Assembly (NCBI RefSeq): GCF_023197165.1
Contig: NZ_JALPRD010000002.1
Location: 310,001 to 374,000 of the forward strand
DNA length: 64,000 bases
Direction: 5' to 3'
Source of the DNA: Sphingopyxis sp. MSC1_008
GTDB taxonomy: Bacteria > Pseudomonadota > Alphaproteobacteria > Sphingomonadales > Sphingomonadaceae
Position 1 is the stretch's first letter, and every line of letters begins with the position of its first letter. Positions 16,436 to 25,569 of this stretch are shown here, piece by piece. The position numbers and the translations under genes are program-made. The notes under the pieces were generated by a model, which saw only the letters and a program-made list of their open reading frames with translations, was not told the origin of the DNA and ran no database searches.

Positions 16436-18136
16436 ATGGTTTGGACTGTTGACCGCCGGACATTCGTAGGCGGGCTGGGCGGCGCCGGGGCGCTTGCGGC
16501 TTCGGGCGCGCGGGCCAGCGTATCCGCGGCGGACGGGCGCAAGCTCAACATCCTGATGATCGTCACCGATCAGGAACAGAGTATCGCGAGCTTCCCGAAG
16601 GGGCTGCTCGAAAAGCTGCCGGGGCACCGCGAACTGATGGCGCGCGGGCTGCTCGTCGAAAATTATCATGTCCAGACGACGCCGTGCAGCCCGTCGCGCT
16701 CGACGATCTTCACCGGGCATCACACGCAGCGCACGGGCATCTATCTGAACTCGAGCGGCGCCGAGGATCCGGTGCTGCCGACCGACCTGCCGACGTTGGG
16801 GCATATGATGCGGTCGGCGGGCTATTACACCAGCTACAAGGGCAAGTGGCACCTTTCGCCGATCAACGAAAAGCGGAACTGGAACCAGGTGTCGGGGATG
16901 ATCTACCCGGCCACCGAACATGCCATGGAGGAATATGGCTTCGACGATTACGGGTTCGACGGCGAGGCGGTCGGCCTGACGTGGGACGGATACCGGCACG
17001 ACCAGTATATCGCCGCCGACGCCTCGCGCAGCATTCTCGATTTCAAGCAGCGCGACAAGGCGGCCGGCAAGCCATGGTTCATGGTCGTCGGCCTGCTCAA
17101 CCCGCACGACATCATGTTCTATGATGCGACGGGCAAGCAGACCGAGACGCGCGCGCATCCCTATCTTCTGGGGCCGCTCCGCCGCGAACCGGGGGACCCG
17201 CTCTATGCCGAGGACAATGGTTTCGAGCTGCCCGAGAGCTTTTACCGCGACGATCTCAGCGGAAAGCCCGAGGCGCATCGCGGCATCGCCGCGTCGAACG
17301 TCCGCACCTATGGCGCGATGGATCATGGCGACGAAGCGTCGTGGCGCCGCTTCCGCAATTATTATTACAATTGCATCCGCGACGTCGACCGGCGGATCGG
17401 CCAGTTGCTGTGGGCGCTCGAGGCGAGCGGCCAGCTCGAGAACACGATCATCGTCTATACCGCCGACCATGGCGAACGCGCGGGCGCCCACGGCATGCGG
17501 CAAAAGGGCGGCACGATCTACCGCGAGGAGACCAATGTGCCGATGATCATCGTCCATCCCGATGCCGCGGGCGGACGCCGCTCGCGACGCCTGATGAGCG
17601 CGGTCGACATCGCACCGACCCTGCTCGCGCTCGGCGGGAAGGACGCCGGCTGGCGGAAGGAGCATTATCCGGGCCTGCCGGGGGTCGACGTGACGCCGTT
17701 ATTGACCAATCCCGATGCGCGCACCGAACGCGACGTCAGGGGGCATTTGTTCAACTATGCCGTGGGCTATGGCTGGGCGCCGAAGGCGGGACAGCCGGCG
17801 ACCGCTCCCTTCACCGACCGTTTCGATCTCTCGCGTCGGCGGCTGCACCGCGGCGTGCATGACGGCCGCTGGAAGTTCGCGCGCTATTTCGCGCCGGCGC
17901 ATCATCGGCAACCGCAAAGCTGGACCGAATTGTCCGCGAACAACGACCTCGAACTCTATGACACGCACGCCGACCCCGACGAGATCGTCAATCTCGCCGC
18001 GCGGCCCGAGCAGCGGCGCAACATGGCGCGCCTCAATGCCATGGTGAACGCGCTGATCGCGCGCGAGGTCGGCAAGGACGATGGCAGCGAATATCCGGGG
18101 CCTACCGAGATCTATAACCGGCCATGGCCGGGATGA
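16436..18136 (+). CDS. type I sulfatase, exported by Tat or Sec
   Basis: About 566 residues from ATG 16436, which has AAAGG upstream; ATG 16421 is the alternative. The N-terminus DRRTFVGGLGGAGALAASGARA resembles a twin-arginine signal. The sulfatase signature PCSPSR has Cys84, the residue oxidised to formylglycine, followed by TGHHTQRTG; other active-site stretches are KGKWH (about 135) and TADHGERAGAHG (about 340). The usual DDQ metal motif reads TDQ here. It hydrolyses sulfate esters; length and pattern are close to choline- or glycan-sulfatases, but the substrate is unknown. No formylglycine-generating enzyme is in the window. It forms a unit with the receptor just upstream. Confidence 0.9.
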   Translation: MVWTVDRRTFVGGLGGAGALAASGARASVSAADGRKLNILMIVTDQEQSIASFPKGLLEKLPGHRELMARGLLVENYHVQTTPCSPSRSTIFTGHHTQRTGIYLNSSGAEDPVLPTDLPTLGHMMRSAGYYTSYKGKWHLSPINEKRNWNQVSGMIYPATEHAMEEYGFDDYGFDGEAVGLTWDGYRHDQYIAADASRSILDFKQRDKAAGKPWFMVVGLLNPHDIMFYDATGKQTETRAHPYLLGPLRREPGDPLYAEDNGFELPESFYRDDLSGKPEAHRGIAASNVRTYGAMDHGDEASWRRFRNYYYNCIRDVDRRIGQLLWALEASGQLENTIIVYTADHGERAGAHGMRQKGGTIYREETNVPMIIVHPDAAGGRRSRRLMSAVDIAPTLLALGGKDAGWRKEHYPGLPGVDVTPLLTNPDARTERDVRGHLFNYAVGYGWAPKAGQPATAPFTDRFDLSRRRLHRGVHDGRWKFARYFAPAHHRQPQSWTELSANNDLELYDTHADPDEIVNLAARPEQRRNMARLNAMVNALIAREVGKDDGSEYPGPTEIYNRPWPG

Positions 18137-18146
18137 GAGCGGATCG

Positions 18147-19655
18147 TCAGCCCTGGCGGGCTTCGGCCGGAGGCGGCGGGTTGACGCGGGTCATCGCAGC
18201 GATGGCCAGCAGCAAGGCAAAGGCGGCGAAGGCCATCGTATAGATGGGTTCGCCCGGAAACAGCGATTTCATGATCGAGCCCATCACCGTTGCGACGAGC
18301 AATTGCGGGACGACGACGAAGACGTTGAAGAGCCCCATATAGATGCCGAGCTTCGCTTGCGGCAGGCTGGAGGCGAGGATCGCATAGGGCATCGCGAGGA
18401 CCGACGCCCAGAAAATGCCGATGAATATCTCGCTGACGATCAGCTGCGAGGGGTCGCGCAGCAGGAAGAAGCTGGCATATCCCGCCGCGCCGCACGCGAG
18501 GCCGACCATGTGCGTGCGCGCCTGTCCTACGCGGCGCGCGAGCCAGGGGAGCAGGGTCAGCGCCGCGATCGCCGCGACACCGTTATAGATGGCGAACAAT
18601 TGGCCGACCCAATTTCCCGCGTCCTGATAGGCGGCGCTCGCGGCATCGGTCGTTCCGAAATGATATTGGGCAACGATCGGGGTGGTGTTGATCCACATGA
18701 TGAACAGCGCCGACCAGCTGAAAAACTGGACGAGCGCGAGCCGTTTCATCAGCGGCGGCATGCCGGCGAAATCGCCGACGATGCTCGACAGCATGTTGCG
18801 GTCGTCGCCCCGGCGCGCCAGCGCGATCGCGGCGATGCTCGCAAGGCCATAGCCGATGAGCAGCGCGCCGAGCAGCAGCACCTCGCGAAGCAGCGCGAAA
18901 TGATGCTGGACGAACAGGACGAGGAGGCCCGCGGCCGCCCAGGCGAGGCCGCCGCGATAGCCGCGTGAGGCGAGCGGGCGGCTGGCCGGGCCTCCGTCGG
19001 GCGTGGCGCTTTCGAACGCCGCCATCTGTTCGGGGCTATATTCGTCGGTGGTGACGACGGTCCACAGCACCGCGAGGAACAGCGCGATCCCGCCGAACCA
19101 GAAGGCATAGCGCACCGTATCGGGGATCTGCCCCGGCGGTGCGACGTTCGCGACCCCCATCGCCTCCATCAGCGAGGGGAAGAGCGACCCGACGACGGCG
19201 CCCGCGCCGATGAAGGCGGTCTGCACCGCATAGCCGACGCTGTGCTGGTCCTTGCGCAGCATGTCGCCGACGAAGGCGCGGAAGGGCTCCATCGAGATGT
19301 TGAGCGAGGCGTCGAGGATCCACAGCATCATCGCGGCGAACCAGATCGCGGGGCTCTCGGGCATCACGAACAGCGCGATCGCGGCGAGGATCGCACCGGC
19401 CAGAAAATAAGGACGGCGGCGTCCGAACCGGCCGAGCCAGGTCCGATCGCTCATATGTCCGACGATCGGCTGGACGAGCAGTCCGGTCAGCGGCGCGGCG
19501 ACCCACAGGCCGGGGAGGCGTTCGATATCCTCGCCCAGCGACTGGAAGATCCGGCTCATATTCGCGTTTTGCAGCGCGAAGCCGATCTGGATGCCGAAAA
19601 AGCCGAAGCTGATATTCCATAGGCCGGCAAAGCCCTGCTTCGGTTTTTCCATCAT
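18147..19655 (-). CDS. MFS sugar (maltose-type) transporter
   Basis: 502 residues from ATG 19655, preceded by GGGGAGA. About twelve hydrophobic segments. The pattern PIVGHMSDRTWLGRFGRRRPY and the LWNISFGFFGIQIGFALQ start resemble the GPH/SLC45-like major facilitator transporters found beside MalA-type receptors in Caulobacter and sphingomonads, where the counterpart (MalY) imports maltose across the inner membrane. That link is from family knowledge and context. A palindrome at 19740-19755 lies upstream, similar to one at the receptor promoter, so the adjoining LacI regulator probably controls it. Confidence 0.88.
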   Translation of the reverse strand: MMEKPKQGFAGLWNISFGFFGIQIGFALQNANMSRIFQSLGEDIERLPGLWVAAPLTGLLVQPIVGHMSDRTWLGRFGRRRPYFLAGAILAAIALFVMPESPAIWFAAMMLWILDASLNISMEPFRAFVGDMLRKDQHSVGYAVQTAFIGAGAVVGSLFPSLMEAMGVANVAPPGQIPDTVRYAFWFGGIALFLAVLWTVVTTDEYSPEQMAAFESATPDGGPASRPLASRGYRGGLAWAAAGLLVLFVQHHFALLREVLLLGALLIGYGLASIAAIALARRGDDRNMLSSIVGDFAGMPPLMKRLALVQFFSWSALFIMWINTTPIVAQYHFGTTDAASAAYQDAGNWVGQLFAIYNGVAAIAALTLLPWLARRVGQARTHMVGLACGAAGYASFFLLRDPSQLIVSEIFIGIFWASVLAMPYAILASSLPQAKLGIYMGLFNVFVVVPQLLVATVMGSIMKSLFPGEPIYTMAFAAFALLLAIAAMTRVNPPPPAEARQG

Positions 19656-19739
19656 GCGTCTCCCCTTGCGGCCGCTGTCGCGGCTCGCGTTGGTCCGGGT
19701 GTTGCAGCGCGCGCGGGAGAGAGCAAGCGCGGGGCGGTT

Positions 19740-19755
19740 ACGTATACGAATACGT
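19740..19755. promoter_or_regulatory. candidate LacI operator upstream of the MFS transporter (ACGTAT-N4-ATACGT)
   Basis: Inverted repeat ACGTAT ACGA ATACGT about 85 bases before the transporter start. It shares the core CGTATACG with the palindrome at 21094 before the receptor gene. The LacI-family gene lies between the two sites. Confidence 0.6.
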
Positions 19756-19794
19756 GAGGAGGCTGGGTTCGACGGGTTGCGGACTCCAACGCTC

Positions 19795-19889
19795 TCGTCA
19801 TCCCGGACTTGATCCGGGATCCCGCTTTTTTTGCGGCATCGGCAGACTTCGACATCAAGCGGACCCCGGATCAAGGCCGGGGTGACGAA
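19795..19889. repeat. inverted-repeat element with TCGTCA ends (variant core)
   Basis: The left part TCGTCATCCCGGACTTGATCC and the right part ending CCGGGGTGACGA are imperfect reverse complements around an internal spacer of about 40 bases. The outer ends match the elements at 8599 and 10936, but the core is GGACTTGATCCGGG instead. It lies between the transporter and LacI genes. Confidence 0.75.
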
Positions 19890-19896
19890 GGGTAAT

Positions 19897-20931
19897 CTAG
19901 ACCGCCGTGCTTTGCCTTTTGATCAGCCGGGCCGGCAATATCCGCTGTTCGACCGGGCGGTCATCGATACGCGCGAGCAGCGCATCGACGAGCAAGGTTC
20001 CCGCGCCCTTCATATCCTGCATCAGCGTGGTCAGTGTCGGTGAGGTCAGGCTGGCGGCGGGGATGTCGTCGAAGCCGATGATCGCGACATCCTGCGGCAG
20101 CCGCAGCCCCGCTTCGGCCAGCGCGCGCATCGCGCCGATGGCGATCAGGTCGCTCGCCGCGAAGACCGCGTCGAAATTCTGGCCGCTTTCGATCAGCGAC
20201 TTTGCGGCGGCATAGCCCGAATCTTCCGACGACACTGCATCGCGCTGCAACGCCGGATCGGGTTCGACACCCGCGGCGCGCATCGCGCGGCACAACCCGT
20301 CGTAGCGGTCCTGAAATTCGGGCGCATGGTCCGACGCATCACCGAGGAAGGCGATACGCCGCCGCCCGATCTCGACCAGATGCGCGCCCGCCTGCTCGCC
20401 CGCGCCGACATTGTCGGACCCGACGGTCAGCCCGATACCGTCTTCGGATACCGATCCCCAACGCACGAACTTGGTCCCCATCTCGACCAGATGCTCGAGC
20501 TTGGTGAGGTAGAGCTGATAGTCGCCGTAACCGAGCAGGATGATGCCGTCGGACCGGTGGCTGTCCTGATAGGTGACGTGCCAGTCATTATGCATCTGCT
20601 GGAAACTGATCAGCAGGTCATAGCCGCGCCGCGCGCATTCGCGCGTGATCGACCCCAGCATCGACAGGAAGAAGGGGTTGATCATCGATTCGTCGGGATT
20701 CGGGTCCTCGAAGAAGAGCAAAGCGAGTGTGTGGGTGCGCTGCGAGCGCAGGCTCGAGGCGTTCTTGTCGACGGTGTAGTTGAGCTCCTGCGCGATGCGC
20801 TGAATGTTGGCGCGGGTCGCGGCGCTCACCGACTTGCTGCCGCGCAACGCGCGCGAAACCGTCGGCTGCGAGACGCCCGCCAGATAGGCGATGTCGAAAC
20901 TCGTCGGCTTGGCCGAGGGCTGGCGCCCCAT
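19897..20931 (-). CDS. LacI-family repressor of the alpha-glucan locus
   Basis: 344 residues from ATG 20931, preceded by AGGGAGAGAG; the longer frame has no support. The N-terminal lac-type headpiece is at about 12-60 (SFDIAYLAGVSQPTVSRALRG, then the hinge helix NASSLRSQ), followed by a periplasmic-binding-protein-like sensor domain ending in MRALAEAGLRLPQDVAIIGFDD. It lies between the MFS transporter and the MalA-like receptor with candidate operators beside both, so it most likely represses them until an alpha-glucan sugar is present, by analogy with MalR-type regulators. The inducer is not predictable from sequence. Confidence 0.9.
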   Translation of the reverse strand: MGRQPSAKPTSFDIAYLAGVSQPTVSRALRGSKSVSAATRANIQRIAQELNYTVDKNASSLRSQRTHTLALLFFEDPNPDESMINPFFLSMLGSITRECARRGYDLLISFQQMHNDWHVTYQDSHRSDGIILLGYGDYQLYLTKLEHLVEMGTKFVRWGSVSEDGIGLTVGSDNVGAGEQAGAHLVEIGRRRIAFLGDASDHAPEFQDRYDGLCRAMRAAGVEPDPALQRDAVSSEDSGYAAAKSLIESGQNFDAVFAASDLIAIGAMRALAEAGLRLPQDVAIIGFDDIPAASLTSPTLTTLMQDMKGAGTLLVDALLARIDDRPVEQRILPARLIKRQSTAV

Positions 20932-21248
20932 GTCTCTCTCCCTGCGCCGCGGCCTTCTTGTTGGCCGCTGCTCGCCCCGCAGACTAGCGATTGGTCCGGT
21001 GGATGCCAAGAAATTGCACGGGGTCGAGTCCCGCGGTTTTCAGCCCCGAAAGCGTTGTATTTCTGCGACAGGGCGCAGCGCTGCATATTATGCGTATACG
21101 TATACCCTATGGCGGCGCGGCGGGATTGGTTTCAATTGCGAGGCTCAAGATGGGAAAGCCCATATGCCGGAGAGGAGCCTGACGGACGCGCCGCGTCCCC
21201 CTCCTGGTGCATGGGTCAAGACCACCCGTCCGTCCAGGGGAGCCACAT
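20932..21248. promoter_or_regulatory. intergenic control region between the LacI gene and the MalA-like receptor
   Basis: 317 bases without a gene. It holds a -10-like TATTAT (21086-21091) and, three bases further, the perfect palindrome GTATACGTATAC (21094-21105) on the receptor side. No other gene, hairpin or repeat was noticed. The receptor's own ribosome site AGGGGAG is near 21236. Confidence 0.6.
21094..21105. promoter_or_regulatory. candidate LacI operator, palindrome GTATACGTATAC
   Basis: A perfect 12-bp palindrome immediately after a -10-like TATTAT, about 145 bases before the receptor start. A bound repressor here would block initiation. Its core matches the inverted repeat at 19740 before the MFS gene. 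Confidence 0.65.
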
Positions 21249-23999
21249 ATGACCATGCCGAACAACCTGAACCGCGGTGTCAGCGCCATCGCGCTCGGCC
21301 TTGCCTTGACCTTCTTGCTGCCCGCTACCGCGATGGCACAGGACGCGGGCACCGCGCCCGTCGACGAGGCGCCCGCCGAAGGCGAAATCGTCGTCAGCGG
21401 CATCCGCGGCGCGATCAATAATTCGGTCCAGGCGAAGAAGAACAGCACCTCGATCGTCGAGGTCGTCTCGGCCGAAGACATCGGCAAGCTGCCGGACCTG
21501 TCGATCGCCGAATCGCTGTCGCGCCTGCCGGGCCTTGCGACGCAGCGCCTCGACGGCCGCGCCAATGTCGTGTCGATCCGCGGCCTCGCGCCCGATTTCA
21601 CCACGACCCTGCTCAACGGCCGCGAACAGGTTTCGGCGAGCAACAACCGCGGCGTCGAGCTCGACCAATATCCGTCCGAACTGCTCAACGGCGCCATCGT
21701 TTACAAGACCCCCGACGCGTCGCTGATCGGGCAGGCGATCGGCGGCACGATCGACATGCGCACGGTGCGCCCGCTCGCTTATGGCAAGCGCACGATCGCC
21801 GCCGGCGCGCGTTTCGAGATCAACGATCTCGGCAAGCTCAACCCCGACATTTCGAACAAGGGCTACCGCGCCAACATCTCCTACATCGATCAGAATGCCG
21901 ACGGCACGCTCGGCTGGGCGATCGGCTATGCGCGCATGCAGTCGCCGACCGCCGAGGAACGCTTCAACGCCTGGGGTTATCCGGAGGCGACCGACGGCAC
22001 GAACACCGCTTTCGTCATCGGCGGCGCCAAGCCCTATGTGAAATCGAACGAATTGAAGCGCGACGGCGTGATGGCGGTCGTCGAATGGGAACCCAGCGAC
22101 AAGTTCCACACGACGATCGATGGCTATTGGTCGAAGTTCAAGGATGAGCAGCGCCTGCGCGGCATCGAATTCCCGCTGTTCTGGGGCAATTCGACGCTCC
22201 AGCCCGGCTTCACCGTCGAAGACGGTCTGGTGACCAAGGGCGTCTGGACGGGCACCGAGGCGGTGATGCGCAACGACGTCGTCCATCGCGACTCGACGAT
22301 CATCGCGGGCGGCTGGAACACGCAGTTCAAGCCCAACGAGAAGCTGACGCTCGAACTCGATCTCGGCTATTCGCGGATCAAGAAGACCGAAGAAAATCTC
22401 GAAATCTATCTCGGTACCGGCCGAGGCCAGGGTGTCGGCGCGCGCGAAACCGCACTCGGCTTCGAAATGCGCCCGAACGGCGGGATCATGTTCGACCCCT
22501 CGCTCGACTATTCCGATCCCAATCTGTTCGTGATCACCGATCCGCAGGGCTGGAACAGCTGCGGCGGCGCGGTGCCCAACTGCCAGGACGGCTTCGTCAA
22601 CACACCGCGGGTCAAGGATCAGTTGAAATCGCTGCGCCTGCAGGCGACGCAGGAGCTCGACGGCGTGCTCAGCAGCATCCGCGTCGGCGCCAATTATTCG
22701 GACCGCAAGAAGAGCCTCGACGACCGCGGCTTCGTGCTGACGAGCAAGAATTATCCGGCGAATACGCCGGTGCCGGCCGATTATCTCTATGACCCGGTGT
22801 CGCTCGATTTCATCGGCATTCCCGGCATGGTCGCGTTCGACAGCTGGCGTTTCTATAATGACGGAAACTATAATCTGACCGATGGCGCGGGTTTCGATCC
22901 GGCGCGCGTCTTCAACGATTATACGATCCGCGAAAAGGTGCTCACCGGCTTCGTGCAGGCGAATTTCGACGCCGATGCGGGCAGCACCCCGATCCGCGGC
23001 AACGTCGGCGTTCAGGTCATTCATTCGGACCAGACGGGATCGAGCTTCTATGCGCAGGTCGTCGGCGGCGTGACGCAGTCGACCCCGGTGACCGACGGCG
23101 CCAAATATACCGACATCCTGCCCAGCATGAACCTGTCGGTCGAATTCGCCGACAACACATTCCTGCGTTTCGGTGCCGCGCGCGTGCTGGCGCGCGCGCG
23201 CATGGACCAGCTGAAGCCCGGCGGCGGCGTCAATTTCGATACGTCGAGGCGCAACAACACCGACGTCAACGCCTCGCCCTGGTCGCTCGACCTCGGCAAT
23301 GCGCGGCTGCGTCCGCTGATGGCCGACACGGTCGACGTCGGGCTGGAGAAATATTTCGGGCAGGGCGGCTATGTGTCGGTCGGCGGCTTCTACAAATATC
23401 TCGAAAACTACATTTACCGTCAGATCAACCCGTTCGACTTCACCGGCTTCGAGGTTCCCGACGGCGGAACGGTCGGCACGCGGGCCGGGCTCAGCAAACA
23501 GTGGCTGAACGGCAATGCCGGGCGCGTTTATGGCGCCGAAGCCTCCTTCTCGCTGCCCTTCGCGAACTTCACGCAGGCGCTTGACGGCTTCGGTGTTCTG
23601 GGCAGCGCCTCCTATACCAAGAGCCGCGTGCGCGAAGGCACGGAGGATGCGATTTCGATGCCCGGCCTGTCGAAATGGGTCATCAACGGAACCGCCTATT
23701 TCGAAAAGGACGGCTTCCAGGTGCGTGCTTCGGGCCGCTACCGCTCGAAGTTCCTTGCCGAAGTTTCGACGATCAGCCTCGCGCGCGACATGTTCATGGC
23801 GAAGAGCGAATTCGTCGTCGACGCGCAGGTCGGATATACGTTCCAGAGCGGCGCGCTCGAAGGGCTGGGTGTCCTGCTCCAGGCGTCGAACCTGACGAAC
23901 GAGCCGTTCGTGACTTATTACAACAACGACCCGCGCCAGATCCGCGACTATCAGAATTATGGTCGCAACTTCATGGCCGGTATCACCTATAAATTCTGA
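21249..23999 (+). CDS. MalA-like TonB-dependent receptor (maltodextrin uptake)
   Basis: 916 residues from ATG 21249, preceded by AGGGGAG. It has a signal peptide (cleavage after AMAQ near 30) and a plug with EIVVSGIRGAINNSVQ, the SIAESLSRLPGLATQR pattern and SIRGLAPDFTTTLLNG, typical of the TonB-Xanth-Caul (TIGR01782) subfamily that includes Caulobacter MalA. The barrel extends to the C-terminal Phe (GITYKF). It probably imports maltodextrins across the outer membrane with energy from TonB-ExbBD, which are not in this window. A halogenase-like gene and the alpha-glucan hydrolase genes follow. Confidence 0.93.
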   Translation: MTMPNNLNRGVSAIALGLALTFLLPATAMAQDAGTAPVDEAPAEGEIVVSGIRGAINNSVQAKKNSTSIVEVVSAEDIGKLPDLSIAESLSRLPGLATQRLDGRANVVSIRGLAPDFTTTLLNGREQVSASNNRGVELDQYPSELLNGAIVYKTPDASLIGQAIGGTIDMRTVRPLAYGKRTIAAGARFEINDLGKLNPDISNKGYRANISYIDQNADGTLGWAIGYARMQSPTAEERFNAWGYPEATDGTNTAFVIGGAKPYVKSNELKRDGVMAVVEWEPSDKFHTTIDGYWSKFKDEQRLRGIEFPLFWGNSTLQPGFTVEDGLVTKGVWTGTEAVMRNDVVHRDSTIIAGGWNTQFKPNEKLTLELDLGYSRIKKTEENLEIYLGTGRGQGVGARETALGFEMRPNGGIMFDPSLDYSDPNLFVITDPQGWNSCGGAVPNCQDGFVNTPRVKDQLKSLRLQATQELDGVLSSIRVGANYSDRKKSLDDRGFVLTSKNYPANTPVPADYLYDPVSLDFIGIPGMVAFDSWRFYNDGNYNLTDGAGFDPARVFNDYTIREKVLTGFVQANFDADAGSTPIRGNVGVQVIHSDQTGSSFYAQVVGGVTQSTPVTDGAKYTDILPSMNLSVEFADNTFLRFGAARVLARARMDQLKPGGGVNFDTSRRNNTDVNASPWSLDLGNARLRPLMADTVDVGLEKYFGQGGYVSVGGFYKYLENYIYRQINPFDFTGFEVPDGGTVGTRAGLSKQWLNGNAGRVYGAEASFSLPFANFTQALDGFGVLGSASYTKSRVREGTEDAISMPGLSKWVINGTAYFEKDGFQVRASGRYRSKFLAEVSTISLARDMFMAKSEFVVDAQVGYTFQSGALEGLGVLLQASNLTNEPFVTYYNNDPRQIRDYQNYGRNFMAGITYKF

Positions 24000-24051
24000 C
24001 GAGATGAGCGGGCCGGGCAGCAAGTCCGGCCCCGCTTCCGGCCGAGAGGGA

Positions 24052-25569
24052 ATGAACAGGGTGGGCGACGGTCGCATCACGAGGGTCGTCATCGTCGGCG
24101 GCGGAACCGCGGGCTGGATGGCCGCCGCGGCGCTCTCGCGGACGATGGACGATCTGTCGATCCGGCTGGTCGAAAGCGACGAGATCGGCACCGTCGGGGT
24201 CGGCGAGGCGACCATCCCCGCGATCCGCCTGTTCAATGCGCTGATCGGCATCGACGAGAATGAGTTCATTCGCGAAACCGGCGGCACCTTCAAACTCGGC
24301 ATCCAGTTCCACGACTGGGGCCGGATCGGCGACACCTATATGCACGCCTTCGGGCAGATCGGGCGGAGCCTCGGCATGCTGCCGTTCCAGCAATATTGGC
24401 TTCGCGGGCGGAACGAAGGCGTCGCGGGCCGGCTCGGCGACTATTCGCTGAACGAAACGGCTGGCCGCCAGAACCGCTTCGCGCGGTTGCCGCAGATCCC
24501 GAACACGAGCCTCGACGGCATCGCTTACGCCTTCCATTTCGACGCCGCGCTCTATGCGGCCTATCTGCGCAAGGTCGCCGAGGCCGCCGGGGTCGAACGG
24601 ACCGAAGGCAAGGTCGCGCGTGTTCGGCGCAATGACGAAAGCGGCCATATCGAGGCCGTCGTGCTGGAAAATGGCACCGCGATCGAAGGCGAACTCTTCA
24701 TCGACTGCTCGGGCTTTCGCGCGCTGCTGATCGAGGATGCGCTCGAAACCGGGTTCGAGGACTGGACGCACTGGCTGCCTTGCGACCGCGCGATTGCGGT
24801 GCCGAGCGAAAACGCCAGCCCCGCGCGGCCGTATACGCAGGCGATCGCGCACAAGGCCGGCTGGCAATGGCGCATCCCGCTCCAGCACCGCACCGGCAAC
24901 GGCCATGTCTTCTGCAGCGACTTCATCAGCGAGGATGAGGCGACCGCGACCCTGCTCGCCAATATCGAGGGGCGTCCACTCGCCGAGCCGCGAACGCTGC
25001 GCTTTCGCACCGGGATGCGGAGGAAGGCGTGGAACAGCAACGTCGTCGCGCTCGGCCTCGCCTCGGGTTTCCTCGAGCCGCTCGAATCGACGAGCATTCA
25101 CCTGATCCAGAACGGCATCGCCAAGCTGCTCGCGCATTTTCCCGATCGCGATTTCGATGCCGCGAATATCGACGCCTATAATCGGCGTGTGCGCTTCGAT
25201 TATGAACGCATCCGCGACTTCATCATCCTTCACTATCACGCGAACGAGCGCACCGACGCGCCCTTCTGGGTCCGGTGCCGCGAGATGGGCATTCCCGAAA
25301 CGCTGGCGCGAAAGATCGAGCTGTTCAAAAGCCAGGGTCAGATTGTTCGCGAGGGCGACGAATTGTTCATCGAAATCGGCTGGTTCCAGGTGCTGACGGG
25401 GCAGAACATCATGCCCGATGGCTATCATCCGATGGCCGATCAACTCACCACCGACGAACTGGCGGGCTTCTTCGCCGACATCGAAACGATCGTCGCGCGC
25501 ACCGCGTCGCATCTGCCCGGCCATGACGAATTTATCGCGCAGCATTGCGCGGCAGGAGTGCCCGCATGA
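24052..25569 (+). CDS. flavin-dependent tryptophan-halogenase-like protein
   Basis: About 505 residues. The start is uncertain: ATG 24052 has GAGAGGG too close, GTG 24061 has it at 9 bases, and ATG 24004 is also in frame. The N-terminal FAD-binding GGGTAGW, the conserved Lys81 in TFKLGIQFHDW, and Trp271-x-Trp273 in WQWRIP are the three diagnostic features of flavin-dependent halogenases, all intact. Family enzymes chlorinate or brominate tryptophan or other aromatics with reduced FAD. Relatives inside TonB-receptor loci are known as a large uncharacterised group, so the substrate is not predicted. No flavin reductase is nearby. Its stop overlaps the next start (ATGA), so the genes are coupled. 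Confidence 0.88.
   Translation: MNRVGDGRITRVVIVGGGTAGWMAAAALSRTMDDLSIRLVESDEIGTVGVGEATIPAIRLFNALIGIDENEFIRETGGTFKLGIQFHDWGRIGDTYMHAFGQIGRSLGMLPFQQYWLRGRNEGVAGRLGDYSLNETAGRQNRFARLPQIPNTSLDGIAYAFHFDAALYAAYLRKVAEAAGVERTEGKVARVRRNDESGHIEAVVLENGTAIEGELFIDCSGFRALLIEDALETGFEDWTHWLPCDRAIAVPSENASPARPYTQAIAHKAGWQWRIPLQHRTGNGHVFCSDFISEDEATATLLANIEGRPLAEPRTLRFRTGMRRKAWNSNVVALGLASGFLEPLESTSIHLIQNGIAKLLAHFPDRDFDAANIDAYNRRVRFDYERIRDFIILHYHANERTDAPFWVRCREMGIPETLARKIELFKSQGQIVREGDELFIEIGWFQVLTGQNIMPDGYHPMADQLTTDELAGFFADIETIVARTASHLPGHDEFIAQHCAAGVPA

Noticed and set aside
14051..17665. 1204-residue open frame on the minus strand opposite the TonB receptor and sulfatase
   Set aside because: It is antisense to two well supported genes, shows arginine-rich, low-complexity composition and no motif; such long antisense frames are usual in high-GC DNA.
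21216..24335. 1039-residue minus-strand frame opposite the MalA-like receptor
   Set aside because: Same reason: mirrors the receptor coding frame, with no domain or ribosome site.
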